From positions 1 to 43,202 of the forward strand of contig JAGTQN010000003.1 in assembly GCA_018396395.1 (NCBI GenBank): a DNA stretch of 43,202 bases, in the 5' to 3' direction. The DNA is from Candidatus Bathyarchaeota archaeon. Lineage in GTDB: Archaea; Thermoproteota; CALKCG01; B24; JAGTQN01. The notes under the pieces are model-generated. The model ran no database searches. It was not told the DNA's origin and saw only the letters and a list, made by a program, of their open reading frames with translations. Shown piece after piece: positions 26,947-36,650 of the stretch; position 1 is the stretch's first letter, and each line of letters opens with the position of its first letter. The translations under genes were made by a program, and so were the position numbers.

Positions 26947-27789
26947 TTAGGGGCGTCTAACCAATGGATCCTTCAAACTACCAAATTCCCCTAAGGCAAA
27001 GGTTCTCAGGGCAAATTCTTCGGCTTCAAGCCTAGCCCTAGGAGTGCCTACATCCCTCCAAAAAACTTCCCTTGGAATCCTAAAGCCATACACCCCAAGC
27101 CCATCCTCTACCATTAGCCTTATGGTTTCCGTTATCCAGTATTCTCCCTTGGGCGAAGGACCAGTCTTTTCAATGTATTCAAAGACCTTGGATGTAAAGA
27201 TGAGGGGGCCTGAGTTGGCTAAGTACTCTCCATCGATTCTTAGGCCCTCAGCTACCTCAAGGGTTGGACCCTCTATCACATCCATGATCTTGTCCCCAGG
27301 GCCCATCCTCACTATGCCGAAGCCGAGGGGGCTTTTCACCCTGTAGACGCCCATAGTCACTTGGGAGCCCAGCCTTCCATGAAATTGGAGCATCTCCCTC
27401 AGGAAATCCCCTGGATAGAAGAAAGAATCTCCATAGAAGACTACGAAGGATCCATGGATCCATGGCTTTGCTGTTTCAACAGCCTTGGCCGTTCCCATAC
27501 CAGCCTTCAGATCTTGGAAGAGATAGGCCACATGGATGCCCAGACGCCTTCCGTCCTTTAGATATTCTACGATCTGCTCCTTTCCTTCTCCAAGGACTAC
27601 ATATACCCTCTTGATTCCAGCCTCGCACATATAGCGAATACTATATTCAATGACTGGTCGCTCCCCTATAGGAAGGAGTTCCTTCGCGACTGCATCGGAG
27701 TAGGGTGCCATCCTAGTCCCCCTTCCGGCGGCTAAGATCAAACCCGTATCGATCAAATCAGTGCCCTCCTTTGGATAGCCGTCCCTCAT
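26947..27789 (-). CDS. Sugar-1-phosphate nucleotidyltransferase (GalU/RmlA-like)
   Basis: GLILAAGRGTRMAPYSDAVAKELLPIGERPVIEYSIRYMCEAGIKRVYVVLGEGKEQIVEYLKDG...FVVFYGDSFF...EYWITETIRLMVEDG. Confidence 0.88.
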   Translation of the reverse strand: MRDGYPKEGTDLIDTGLILAAGRGTRMAPYSDAVAKELLPIGERPVIEYSIRYMCEAGIKRVYVVLGEGKEQIVEYLKDGRRLGIHVAYLFQDLKAGMGTAKAVETAKPWIHGSFVVFYGDSFFYPGDFLREMLQFHGRLGSQVTMGVYRVKSPLGFGIVRMGPGDKIMDVIEGPTLEVAEGLRIDGEYLANSGPLIFTSKVFEYIEKTGPSPKGEYWITETIRLMVEDGLGVYGFRIPREVFWRDVGTPRARLEAEEFALRTFALGEFGSLKDPLVRRP

Positions 27790-27906
27790 AAAGGCTAATC
27801 TAACATAAAGAAAGCTTTAAAGGGCTTCCTTAGGCTTAATCTTCGGAGCATAAAATCTCAGGATCCGCAAATCTTGGAAGCCTTTTTTAAGGAAAGGAAC
27901 CTTTGC

Positions 27907-28236
27907 CTAGGATCCCTCAGCCTTCCCAAGCATTCGCTGTAGGGCTTCAAGACCAGATATTCCCTCCATGACGCCTAGGGCTCTAGCCTTCGTTGTAAAA
28001 GAGTCAACCTTGGCGCACAACATGTCTTCAAACTCCCTGAGGGGACGCTCCTCCGTACCCCTGACCCTTGCCATGAGAAAGCCAAAGTGATCTAAGACCT
28101 CAGCATCGAAGGCTCCACAGGTTAAAATTGCGTCCTTGGCTACGGCAAACATGAAGGAGCCAAAGGGTCCTTGCACCTTGACCCAAATTCCTTCTACATC
28201 ACCAATCTTTACTGGCTGAAGCTTCAACTCCAACAT
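27907..28236 (-). CDS. DUF1805 family protein
   Basis: GIWVKVQGPFGSFMFAVAKDAILTCGAFDAEVLDHFGFLMARVRGTEERPLREFEDMLCAKV. Confidence 0.75.
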   Translation of the reverse strand: MLELKLQPVKIGDVEGIWVKVQGPFGSFMFAVAKDAILTCGAFDAEVLDHFGFLMARVRGTEERPLREFEDMLCAKVDSFTTKARALGVMEGISGLEALQRMLGKAEGS

Positions 28237-28404
28237 GGCCCTTCGCCATGGATATAACCTGGGCTAAGGCAAAATAAGTGTATTTTTGACGAGAGTAGGA
28301 ATAGCTTCTGGGCTTTTCTTTGAGGAAGCGGTGACGATTTTTTATTTTCTTTTATTTTATTTTATTTTATTTTCCCCTTCCCTTCACCTTTTACTTTCTC
28401 TCTT

Positions 28405-28941
28405 TTAGCCCTCTTCCATATTTTTTATTCTTCTAACGGCCATCCTTTCTATGAATCCTTCCTCAAAGAGACCAGGAAATCTGTCCCTCAGAATTCTTTT
28501 ATACATTGCAACCTCCTCATCCGTGAGGTACTGAAACATATAATCGCCCGTATAGGGGGAGGGGTTCCCGACTCGGCTTAAGAATTCGATGTGCATGAAG
28601 GGCTCCCCCTTCTTGATTGTAATAGGTTGGCGCTCATTATTGAGATTTACTACCTCTAGAGCAAGCCTTCCCACAAAACCACTGTGAACCTTCGCAGCGT
28701 TCAGGAATGAGAGACCCATACGACCAAAGCGGCTCTTTGCCGTCAAGTGGGCTACATAGTCGGGGGGAGTGAAGACGATCTCATGGCTTATGATGTTCCG
28801 ATGCTCAAGATAGTGGAGCGTAGTCTCCCTTTGGACTGTGAGGACATATCCATCCCCGTCCAGAAGCCCTTGATCGTAGGGATGTATGCACGCATAATCT
28901 TCTATGAGCTTTATAAGCCTATCCTTACCGATCACACACAT
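28405..28941 (-). CDS. dcd: dCTP deaminase / dUTPase-family protein
   Basis: LLDGDGYVLTVQRETTLHYLEHRNIISHEIVFTPPDYVAHLTAKSRFGRMGLSFLNAAKVHSGFVGRLALEVVNLNNERQPITIKKGEPFMHIEFL. Confidence 0.85.
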   Translation of the reverse strand: MCVIGKDRLIKLIEDYACIHPYDQGLLDGDGYVLTVQRETTLHYLEHRNIISHEIVFTPPDYVAHLTAKSRFGRMGLSFLNAAKVHSGFVGRLALEVVNLNNERQPITIKKGEPFMHIEFLSRVGNPSPYTGDYMFQYLTDEEVAMYKRILRDRFPGLFEEGFIERMAVRRIKNMEEG

Positions 28942-29104
28942 TTCCTTTTCGACCCTTCCCTTTCCGATTTTCGTCTTAGGCTTCCGCTTTCATAATTCCT
29001 TCCTATAGGATCTTCTTAAGGATTCTCCGCTTCAAAGCTTCCAAGATTTTGCTCTCGCAAATTTATTTATCCAAGGACCCTACATAGCTCATAGGCTTGA
29101 AGCC

Positions 29105-29467
29105 TTGCCTTTCGGTGCAGGATCCATGGGTATCGAGATGACTAAGGAAGAATTCAGGAAGAAGTTTCCCCATTTGGCTGCGGAGATGGAAGCCAAGGTC
29201 ATGGCTAAAGCCATTGGGGGAGTCAGATGGGAGGGGGCAGAGGCTTATGATGAGCTGAGGAATCCTGATGCCATCGCCTTCTTAAGAAGATGCGATACTG
29301 ATGCCCAAGCTTTGGAAATCATCGCTTATCTCGAGGCTAAAGGAGAGGTTTCTAAGGATTATGCAGAAAGGCTGAGGAGACAGCTGAAAGAAAAGGGGCT
29401 ATCAAGCTTCGGGGATAAGAAGGAGCCAGGCTATTATTTCCATAAGTATTACAATAAGGCTAAATAG
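29105..29467 (+). CDS. DUF2095-like uncharacterised protein (true start may be ATG at 29126)
   Basis: MTKEEFRKKFPHLAAEMEAKVMAKAIGGVRWE...YDELRNPDAIAFLRRCDTDAQALEIIAYLEAKGEVSKDYAERLRRQLKEKGLSSFGDKKEPGYYFHKYY. Confidence 0.65.
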   Translation: MPFGAGSMGIEMTKEEFRKKFPHLAAEMEAKVMAKAIGGVRWEGAEAYDELRNPDAIAFLRRCDTDAQALEIIAYLEAKGEVSKDYAERLRRQLKEKGLSSFGDKKEPGYYFHKYYNKAK

Positions 29468-29634
29468 CCTCGGCTATTGAGGGGGAAGAGGAAGCCTAAA
29501 TTTGGCATCTTGCCTTCGTCCATCCATAACATCGCATAAATCCCCAAATAGCTTTCCTATGAGCCCTTTCCTAGCCTTAAAGGTCTTGAAAACAGTAAAA
29601 GGGTTAAAATAAAAATAAAAAATGATGTGATGTT

Positions 29635-30702
29635 GTGTACGGTCCTATAGGGGCTAAAGGCCAAAGGGATCTTGTCTTGGCCTTTGCAGAGCAAGAGATC
29701 CTTTGTCTTGGAATCGAGGGGACAGCCCATACCCTAGGGATAGGTATCGTAAGCTCCAGAGGAAGGATCCTTGCAGACATGAAGGATTCCCTCATCCCAC
29801 CTCCTGGGAAGGGCATCCATCCTAGGGAGGCTTCCCAGCATCATAGCCTCGTAGCCGGAAGGGTCCTGAGGAGGACCTTGGATGAGGCAGGAATAAAGCC
29901 CAAGGATTTGAGCTTAATCGCCTTTAGCCAGGGACCCGGTCTAGGACCCTGCCTCAGGACAGTTGCGACGGCCGCAAGGGCTTTGGCTACCTTCCTTAAG
30001 GTTCCCCTCATCGGCGTCAACCATATCGTAGCCCATATTGAGATGGGGAAGCTTGGCACGGGAGCCAAGGATCCCCTCATCCTCATGCTCAGCGGAGGAA
30101 CAACCCAGATCCTTGCCTTGGCCGAGGGGCGCTACAGGGTCTTTGGAGAAACCCTCGATATAACGATAGCCAATTGCTTCGATGTCTTCGCTAGGGAGGT
30201 AGGACTCTACGATCCAAAGACTCCATGGCCCGGGCCCGTCTTTGATGAAGTTGCCTCGAAGGGAAAGAACTACATCCCTCTTCCATACACGGTAAAGGGA
30301 ATGGATCTCCAGTTCTCGGGGCTTCTGACGGCTACGTTGAGGAAGTATAGGGAAGGCAGGCATCGACTCGAGGATCTCTGCTACAGCCTTCAGGAAACTG
30401 CCTTGGCTATGGTAACGGAGGTCGCTGAGAGGGCCCTAGCCCATACGGGAAAGCAGGAAATCCTTCTAACGGGGGGCTTCGCAAGGAATAAGCGTCTTCA
30501 ATCCATGTTGGCATCTATGGCGTCGGAGCATGGGGCTAGGCTCCATGTTGTTCAAGGAGACTTTGCCACTGATAATGGAGCTATGATCGCCTGGACCGGC
30601 CTGCTAGCCTATGGTTCTGGAATCCGTACAGAAATCGAGGAAAGCCTTGTAAAGCCTCGATGGCGGGTTGATCAGGTCCCCGTGACTTGGGCCGAGACCT
30701 GA
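29635..30702 (+). CDS. kae1: KEOPS catalytic subunit Kae1 (tRNA threonylcarbamoyladenosine synthase)
   Basis: LGIEGTAHTLGIGIVSSRGRILADMKDS...PLIGVNHIVAHIEMG...LSGGTTQILAL...RYRVFGETLDITIANCFDVFAREVGL...LLTGGFARNKRLQSML. True start may be slightly downstream. Confidence 0.95.
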   Translation: MYGPIGAKGQRDLVLAFAEQEILCLGIEGTAHTLGIGIVSSRGRILADMKDSLIPPPGKGIHPREASQHHSLVAGRVLRRTLDEAGIKPKDLSLIAFSQGPGLGPCLRTVATAARALATFLKVPLIGVNHIVAHIEMGKLGTGAKDPLILMLSGGTTQILALAEGRYRVFGETLDITIANCFDVFAREVGLYDPKTPWPGPVFDEVASKGKNYIPLPYTVKGMDLQFSGLLTATLRKYREGRHRLEDLCYSLQETALAMVTEVAERALAHTGKQEILLTGGFARNKRLQSMLASMASEHGARLHVVQGDFATDNGAMIAWTGLLAYGSGIRTEIEESLVKPRWRVDQVPVTWAET

Positions 30703-31589
30703 GACGAGGGTTGAGGGGCCCTCGATCCTCTCCTTAGGCGCCTGTAGGCATAGTAGGTAGGGATTCCAAGAATGAGGAATGGAATCGCCCACATGCCTAG
30801 GATGATGGCCCCCTTAGCCATATACAGCCAGCCTAAGATGCCGATTTCAATGGCGTCCTCCCAATATATTGTTGGTATCTTTAATGCGGGTGGCTCCGTA
30901 AGGTAGACCTGTATAAGGGACATTTCAACGCTTTGTCTCAGGTAATTCAACTGTCCCGTAAGTCTCTCGATCTCGCCCCGAACCCTTTCCAATTCTCTCT
31001 CGACCTCTAGAACCTCCGAAACGGTTTTTGCCATGACTAGGATTTCGAGAAGCCTCCCCTCCTGCCTCTCAAGGTTCCTTAGCCTCGAATCAAGGTCCAC
31101 GTACTGCTCCGTAACATCTTGGTTCTGTATCCTCCTTTCTTTGATGGAACCGTAGGCTTTCAGGGCCTCTAGGGTTTCGAGGAAGTGGGTTGCGGGAACC
31201 CTGAAGCTCACATATCCCCATCTAGTTCCACTCTGGTTTCCCAGGTTTGACTGGACAACATAGCCCTCAAAGGATGCTGCCAGAGCTTCGATCTGGCGTG
31301 TAGCCGAAACGACATCAGGAGTCTCTAATGAAACGGAAGCCGTCTTGACAACCATTCTGTCTATGGATTCATTTGATGATGTATCATACGATGATGTAAC
31401 ATCCCTGATCTTACCGATGATTGATGAAGGAAGGCGTGTGAAGGCTCCTCCGAGATTGATTTGGTATAGAACAAAACCCAATAGGAAGGATGCGATGGAG
31501 AACAAGGCTACGATGGCGATAAGCAGGATGATAATCTTGAGCCTTGGCTTCTTCAAGACCATGAGCCCCGTGAAACGGATATTTTTCAA
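30672..31589 (-). CDS. DUF4349 domain membrane protein
   Basis: RMVVKTASVSLETPDVVSATRQIEALAASFEGYVVQSN...GYVSFRVPATHFLETLEALKAYGSIKERRIQNQDVTEQYVDLDSRLRNLERQEGRLLEIL plus terminal TM segments. Confidence 0.85.
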   Translation of the reverse strand: MKNIRFTGLMVLKKPRLKIIILLIAIVALFSIASFLLGFVLYQINLGGAFTRLPSSIIGKIRDVTSSYDTSSNESIDRMVVKTASVSLETPDVVSATRQIEALAASFEGYVVQSNLGNQSGTRWGYVSFRVPATHFLETLEALKAYGSIKERRIQNQDVTEQYVDLDSRLRNLERQEGRLLEILVMAKTVSEVLEVERELERVRGEIERLTGQLNYLRQSVEMSLIQVYLTEPPALKIPTIYWEDAIEIGILGWLYMAKGAIILGMWAIPFLILGIPTYYAYRRLRRGSRAPQPSSQVSAQVTGT

Positions 31590-31769
31590 GCTATTTAAGC
31601 CTATATTTTAGAACGAGGTTCGAACTAGATTCCAACTCCAGAGATGAATGCCAGCTTTTCCCATAGGGAAATCAAATCGGATAAAGGGTCTTAAGGAGGA
31701 AATACTTGGAAATCGCTGAAAGGAAGGGGCTTTAGGAAACGCTTTCCCTTCCTTTCCTTTCATTTCCAT

Positions 31770-31958
31770 TCATTTCCTTATGTATTCAGTAAATTTGCAA
31801 TTTCCGCAAGTCCAACGGGGTCTAGGTTCCTTATGGAATCCCATAATCTTAGAGCATCGGGGGCACTTCCTATTCTTAAGCTTGACGATGCGCTTTGCAT
31901 AGTCCACATCATAGAGATGCCAAATGCCCCTTTCCTTCTTCATCTCTGTCTCACCCAT
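31770..31958 (-). CDS. rps27ae: Ribosomal protein S27ae
   Basis: KRKCPRCSKIM-like: VKLKNRKCPRCSKIMGFHKEPRPRWTCGNCKFTEY. Confidence 0.9.
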   Translation of the reverse strand: MGETEMKKERGIWHLYDVDYAKRIVKLKNRKCPRCSKIMGFHKEPRPRWTCGNCKFTEYIRK

Positions 31959-32005
31959 AAGAACACCTCGCTGTTCGTTAGGAATTCATCACAAAGCATC
32001 ATTCC

Positions 32006-32416
32006 TTAGGGGCTCCCAACCTTTTGGCTCTGGGGACTCCCCTTCCCTTTCCCCTTCTCTTTCTCTTTCTCTTTCTCTTTCCCTTTCTCTTTCCCTTTCT
32101 CCCCTTCCTCTTTCGCCTTCAGGGCTTCCCTTTCCTCTGGTGGAAGGTTCTTATAAAAAACGTGTTTCGGTAGTAAAAGCCTTGCCAGTTCCTTATTCTC
32201 ATAAATATGGCAAATTCCCTCGGAAATCTGGGTGCCTGTCTTAGTTTCATAGCGAATTATGTATATCTCCTCGGGCTTTCTTCCAAACTTTGATGCTAGA
32301 GTCTCCTTAACCTCGAATCTTTTTGGCGTGCCAGCCCCTGGATGAAGAAGGTTGAAGCGCACCTCCATCCTTCCCAGGAGCCTGTTGAAGGATTCCTTGA
32401 CAATCTTCAACTCCAT
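32006..32416 (-). CDS. rps24e: Ribosomal protein S24e with K/E-rich C-terminal extension
   Basis: MELKIVKESFNRLLGRMEVRFNLLHPGAGTPKRFEVKETLASKFGRKPEEIYIIRYETKTGTQISEGICHIYE...; start taken downstream of the ORF-track start at 32515. Confidence 0.9.
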   Translation of the reverse strand: MELKIVKESFNRLLGRMEVRFNLLHPGAGTPKRFEVKETLASKFGRKPEEIYIIRYETKTGTQISEGICHIYENKELARLLLPKHVFYKNLPPEEREALKAKEEGEKGKEKGKEKEKEKEKGKGKGSPQSQKVGSP

Positions 32417-32637
32417 GAAACCTCCCAAATGTTGTTGAGAACCTAGATTTAAACATCTCGAAAAAAGATGGGAGCTAAGGGAATCAAAAAAAGGTAGCTG
32501 CGACTGATAAATCATCTTCCCTGCCTTCGGCGTACTAGGTCCTAGGATTCAAAGGTCCTTGCATCCATAGGAAAGTCCTTTATAGGACTTCTACGAAGAA
32601 TTTAGGAACTCGAGAAGAAATTCGTACTTTAGGTGAT

Positions 32638-32958
32638 ATGGATATGGATCTAGATCCTCAAAAGCTTACCGAGAAGGAGAAGGAGGTCTACGAAAGGCTT
32701 AAGGAAGTTAGAGATCCAGAGTTCGGTTTCAGTATAACGGAAGCTGGAATGATAGATGAGGTTAAGGTCGAAGGGAAGGTTGCTAGGATCGCCTATCACC
32801 TGACGGCCCCCTTCTGTCCACCAATCTTCGCACTGCACATAGGACGACAGATCAAAAGAATGGCTAAGGAAGTCCAAGGTATAGAAGAAGTTCATGTGAC
32901 CGTAAGGAATCACTTCCAATCAGAGGAGATCAACGAGGCCCTCAGTAAAATGCCCTAA
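32638..32958 (+). CDS. MIP18/DUF59-family Fe-S assembly protein
   Basis: VYERLKEVRDPEFGFSITEAGMIDEVKVEGKVARIAYHLTAPFCPPIFALHIGRQIKRMAKEVQGIEEVHVTV. Confidence 0.8.
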   Translation: MDMDLDPQKLTEKEKEVYERLKEVRDPEFGFSITEAGMIDEVKVEGKVARIAYHLTAPFCPPIFALHIGRQIKRMAKEVQGIEEVHVTVRNHFQSEEINEALSKMP

Positions 32959-33205
32959 GGAATCATGGTTCTAGAAGTTCCTGGCAACTTCAGCCTTAAA
33001 GACGCAAGGATCAGGGCGAGGATAAAAGCTAGCGTCTAAGAGGAAGGCTATAGGCGAAGCTTACGAGCCTAGCATGCCAAACAGAAAGGTAATGGTTGCA
33101 ATAATGGATGAAAAAGCCGCGATACATACCATACAGTTCAGGGAGACTAAATTTAACTGGAAAATGGGGAAACTTTATATATTCTTTTGAATCTCGAATT
33201 TTTGT

Positions 33206-34045
33206 ATGAATGATTTTAAAAAGTTTGCAATAGTAATACTTAGTGTCCTTCTCTTTCTTAGCTTCTTGCTTAATACTTATCTTTACACCAAAGTTGTAGA
33301 GTACGATGGATATTTGAAAAATCTACAGACAAAAGTTAACACTTTAAGCTCGGAGAATGCCATGTTGAAGGAAAGTCTAGAAGTTCTTAAGAGAAGCCTT
33401 CCCTATCACCCGACAAATGTTTCACTTTCAGGAGAATGGATATACATTGCAGGCGTTATAATGACGAATGGAGGCTACAGAGGAGAAATCCTTAGAGTTT
33501 ATGCCCGCTTCGTTGAAGGTTCAGGGAAAGTATTCATAGGAACGACGCCAAAGATAGGCATAGATCTTCAGATCGCTGCCGAAACGGCCTTTCAAGTGGC
33601 TCAAAGGTTTACTGGCGTCAATGCCAGCTTACTAGACTGTATACTGACCGTGTCGGCTAATAGAACCATCGATGTGGTCGATGGACCCTCAGCGGGAGCA
33701 GCGATAACTGCCCTCCTTTCCTCAATACTCCGAGGGAAAGGTATTCGGAGGGATGCTGTCATCACAGGAGCCATTCAAGGCGATGGAAGCATCGTTAGTG
33801 TGGGGGGAATCATCGAAAAAGCCACGGCGGCTGCAAAGATAGGGGCTAAGATCTTCCTCGTCCCCAAGGGACAGTCGAAGGTTGTTGTTTGGAAGGAAAA
33901 GGTTACACAGATGGGCTCTTTCAGAATCATAGAGTACGTTCCTGAGGTTGTGGAGGTGCAGGATTACTTGAGGAATAAGGGTTTCGAGATAAAGGTCATC
34001 GAAGTTACTAATATCCTGGAGGCACTTCATTATCTTGAGGTTTGA
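33206..34045 (+). CDS. Membrane-anchored Lon-like (S16) serine protease without AAA+ domain
   Basis: N-terminal TM helix; DGPSAGAAITALLSSILRGKGIRRDAVITGAIQGDGSIVSVGGIIEKATAAAKIGAKIFLVPKGQ (Ser-Lys dyad context). Confidence 0.85.
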   Translation: MNDFKKFAIVILSVLLFLSFLLNTYLYTKVVEYDGYLKNLQTKVNTLSSENAMLKESLEVLKRSLPYHPTNVSLSGEWIYIAGVIMTNGGYRGEILRVYARFVEGSGKVFIGTTPKIGIDLQIAAETAFQVAQRFTGVNASLLDCILTVSANRTIDVVDGPSAGAAITALLSSILRGKGIRRDAVITGAIQGDGSIVSVGGIIEKATAAAKIGAKIFLVPKGQSKVVVWKEKVTQMGSFRIIEYVPEVVEVQDYLRNKGFEIKVIEVTNILEALHYLEV

Positions 34046-34307
34046 AGGTAAAGTAAAGTAAAGTGAAGAAAAAGATACGAATCGATGCATTCCGTCTTAA
34101 TCTGCAAAAGCCTTTGGTCTTGCATTGGCTATACTCTACGGATGGCATCGAAGGTATGGTATCGATATGTATGGTATGGATTGGCTTCTTCGTTCGGATT
34201 GATCAATTGCCTGAAGGAGCTGTTCGGATTACTCTTTCACACGAAGAATGCTACGAGCAAAAGGCTTTAGGAAAGTAAGGCATTTCAAGATATGCGGTGG
34301 AGCAAGG

Positions 34308-36074
34308 ATGCTCTTCAAGGTCCTCGCCGATGTCTTCGAAAAGATTGAGGCAACTACCAAGCGCCTCGAGATGACAGACTATCTAGTGGAGCTCATAAAG
34401 GCTACGCCCAAGGAATCTATTGGAAAAGTTGCCTATCTCACGACAGGTACCCTTTATCCTCCCTTCATGGGAATAGAACTCGGGGTTGCTGATAAATTAT
34501 GCCAGAAAGCCATATCCATCGCCACAGGCTTTCGGGAGGAAATCGTCGAGGAAGACTATAAAAAGAGCGGGGACCTTGGGAAAACGGCCGAGGACTTACT
34601 GGCTAAGAAGGCGATAAGAACCCTTTTTCATAGACCCCTCACCCTCGATAGGGTCTATGGAACCCTTGAGAAGATTAGCCAGGCCTATGGTTCTGGGGCT
34701 CAGGAAGCCAAGATTTCCCATCTGGCAGGGCTCCTATCGGATGCAGATCCAAAGGAAGCCCGTTACATCGTTCGGATGGCCCTCTCGAAGCTCAGGCTGG
34801 GGGTTGCTGATATGACATTCCTCGATGCCCTCGCCATAGCCTTCGGAGGAGGAAAGGAGTATAGGGAGGCGATAGAGAGGGCATACAACCTCACATCGGA
34901 TATAGGCTATGTGGCAGAAACCATCGCCAAGGGAGGAATCGATGCCATTAGGCAGGTGAAGGTAACCTTCGGTCGCCCCATAAAGCCCCAGCTAGCGGAG
35001 CGCCTCTCCAGCCTCGAGGAAATCCTAGAAAAGCTTGGAGGGAAGTGCAGCGCCGAGTACAAGTACGATGGGCTAAGGATCCAGGCCCATATTCAGGGAA
35101 GCTCCGTCATCCTTTTCTCAAGGCGACAGGAAAACATTACTTCCCAGTTTCCAGATCTCGTGGATGCCTTACAAAACGCCATAAGGGCTAAGGAGGCCAT
35201 AGTGGATGGGGAGTGCGTCCCTGTGGATCCGAATACAGGAGACCTCCTTCCTTTCCAAGTCGTTTCTCAGAGAAGGGGGCGCAAGTACGATATCGAGAAG
35301 ATGATCGGGGAGATTCCTGTCGTCCTCTTCCTCTTCGATGCCCTTTACGTAAATGGCGAGGACCTTACCCTGAAGCCCTATCTAGAGCGGAGGAAAGCCC
35401 TAGAAGCCATCCTTCAGGAAACTGAATGCATAAGGATTGCGGAGAAGATCGTAAGCGACGATTCCAAGGAGATCGAAGCCTTCTTCCATAAGGCTGTCCA
35501 AGAAGGAACGGAGGGTCTCGTCTGTAAAGCCATTGGACCGAACAGCCTCTATGAGGCTGGGAAGAGGGGATGGCTATGGATAAAATGGAAACGCTCCTAC
35601 AGATCCGAGATGGTCGATACGGTCGATCTGGTTGCTGTGGGGGCCTTCGCAGGTCGAGGAAGAAGGGCTGGGAGCTATGGAGCCCTCCTCATGGCCGCCT
35701 ATAATCCAAAGGATGATGTCTTCGATACGGTTTGCAAGCTTGGGAGTGGCTTTACGGATGAGGACTTAGCTAGGCTTCCTGAGCTTTTCAAGCCCTTCAT
35801 CATTGACCATAAACCCCCAAGGGTGAATGCCCTCATAAAACCAGACTTTTGGCTCCAGCCAGTCAAGGTCCTCGAAGTCATAGGAGATGAGATTACGTTA
35901 AGTCCATTGCATACCTGCGGTTTCAACGCCATTCGTCAGGGTAGCGGCCTGGCGATTCGGTTTCCCAGGCTCGTGAAATTCAGGGAGGAGAGGGTTCCTG
36001 AGGATGCCACCACCGTTGAGGAAATAGTTGACATGTATAGAAGACAATTGAAGCGCGTGGAATCTGAAACTTAG
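34308..36074 (+). CDS. lig: ATP-dependent DNA ligase
   Basis: AEYKYDGLRIQAHIQGSSVILFSRRQENITSQFPDL...VDGECVPVDPNTGDLLPFQVVSQRRGRKYD...EGLVCKAIGPNSLYEAGKRGWLWIKWKRSY. ORF track starts at 34248; MLFKVLADVFEKIEATTKRLEM (34308) is the likelier N-terminus. Confidence 0.93.
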   Translation: MLFKVLADVFEKIEATTKRLEMTDYLVELIKATPKESIGKVAYLTTGTLYPPFMGIELGVADKLCQKAISIATGFREEIVEEDYKKSGDLGKTAEDLLAKKAIRTLFHRPLTLDRVYGTLEKISQAYGSGAQEAKISHLAGLLSDADPKEARYIVRMALSKLRLGVADMTFLDALAIAFGGGKEYREAIERAYNLTSDIGYVAETIAKGGIDAIRQVKVTFGRPIKPQLAERLSSLEEILEKLGGKCSAEYKYDGLRIQAHIQGSSVILFSRRQENITSQFPDLVDALQNAIRAKEAIVDGECVPVDPNTGDLLPFQVVSQRRGRKYDIEKMIGEIPVVLFLFDALYVNGEDLTLKPYLERRKALEAILQETECIRIAEKIVSDDSKEIEAFFHKAVQEGTEGLVCKAIGPNSLYEAGKRGWLWIKWKRSYRSEMVDTVDLVAVGAFAGRGRRAGSYGALLMAAYNPKDDVFDTVCKLGSGFTDEDLARLPELFKPFIIDHKPPRVNALIKPDFWLQPVKVLEVIGDEITLSPLHTCGFNAIRQGSGLAIRFPRLVKFREERVPEDATTVEEIVDMYRRQLKRVESET

Positions 36075-36650
36075 GGAAGTTTTAAGAAGAATTAGGAATG
36101 TTTTCGCTACACAATTTTAGACCTAAGCCATACCTTCAGGAAGGATTTTTATACCCTTTTCATCTTTCAAGCCTAACTACGGATTTTGAGAAAAGACTTA
36201 AGGAAGGCTTTGGTATGGAGCCTTTTGCGTATATCATAGGTTATGGAAGGCTAATACTTCTATCAACCTTCATAGATTGTTGATCGATTCATCCATAACG
36301 CTTCTCCCCAACCTTGATCGGCTCATCCATAGCTGGACTCGAGGCCTAGCCTTCTTCTGAAGAGGAATCGCCTCGATGATCGGGCAGAGGCTAAGGTTCA
36401 GAAAGGGGGACCTGAAGAACTCTCTTTTTTTGGGAGTAGTCAGACCTCTCGGCCATATTGAAGGCATCACTCACGGCATCCTTTACGCCTTAGAGATACT
36501 ACAAAGGGACTTGGCCAAGGAGACGCCACAACTTCCATGCACCTTTGGACTAAACTAAGAGGAAAATTAGAAACCCTGATTCCCTATGGCCTGATTCAGT
36601 CCAATTATGGAGGAAGGAAAAGAAAAGGAAACGAAATGATTAAACAGAGC

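Noticed and set aside
32040-32110. TTTCTC hexamer repeat considered as a mobile or regulatory repeat
   Set aside because: It encodes the K/E-rich C-terminal extension of S24e in frame, so it is coding low complexity.
32417-32515. N-terminal extension of S24e in the ORF track
   Set aside because: Conserved S24e begins at MELKIVKESFN (32416); the extra 33 aa look like read-through of the leader.
36098-36558. Small ORFs between DNA ligase and pyrF
   Set aside because: Short, conflicting strands, no recognisable family; may be an eroded gene but not supportable.
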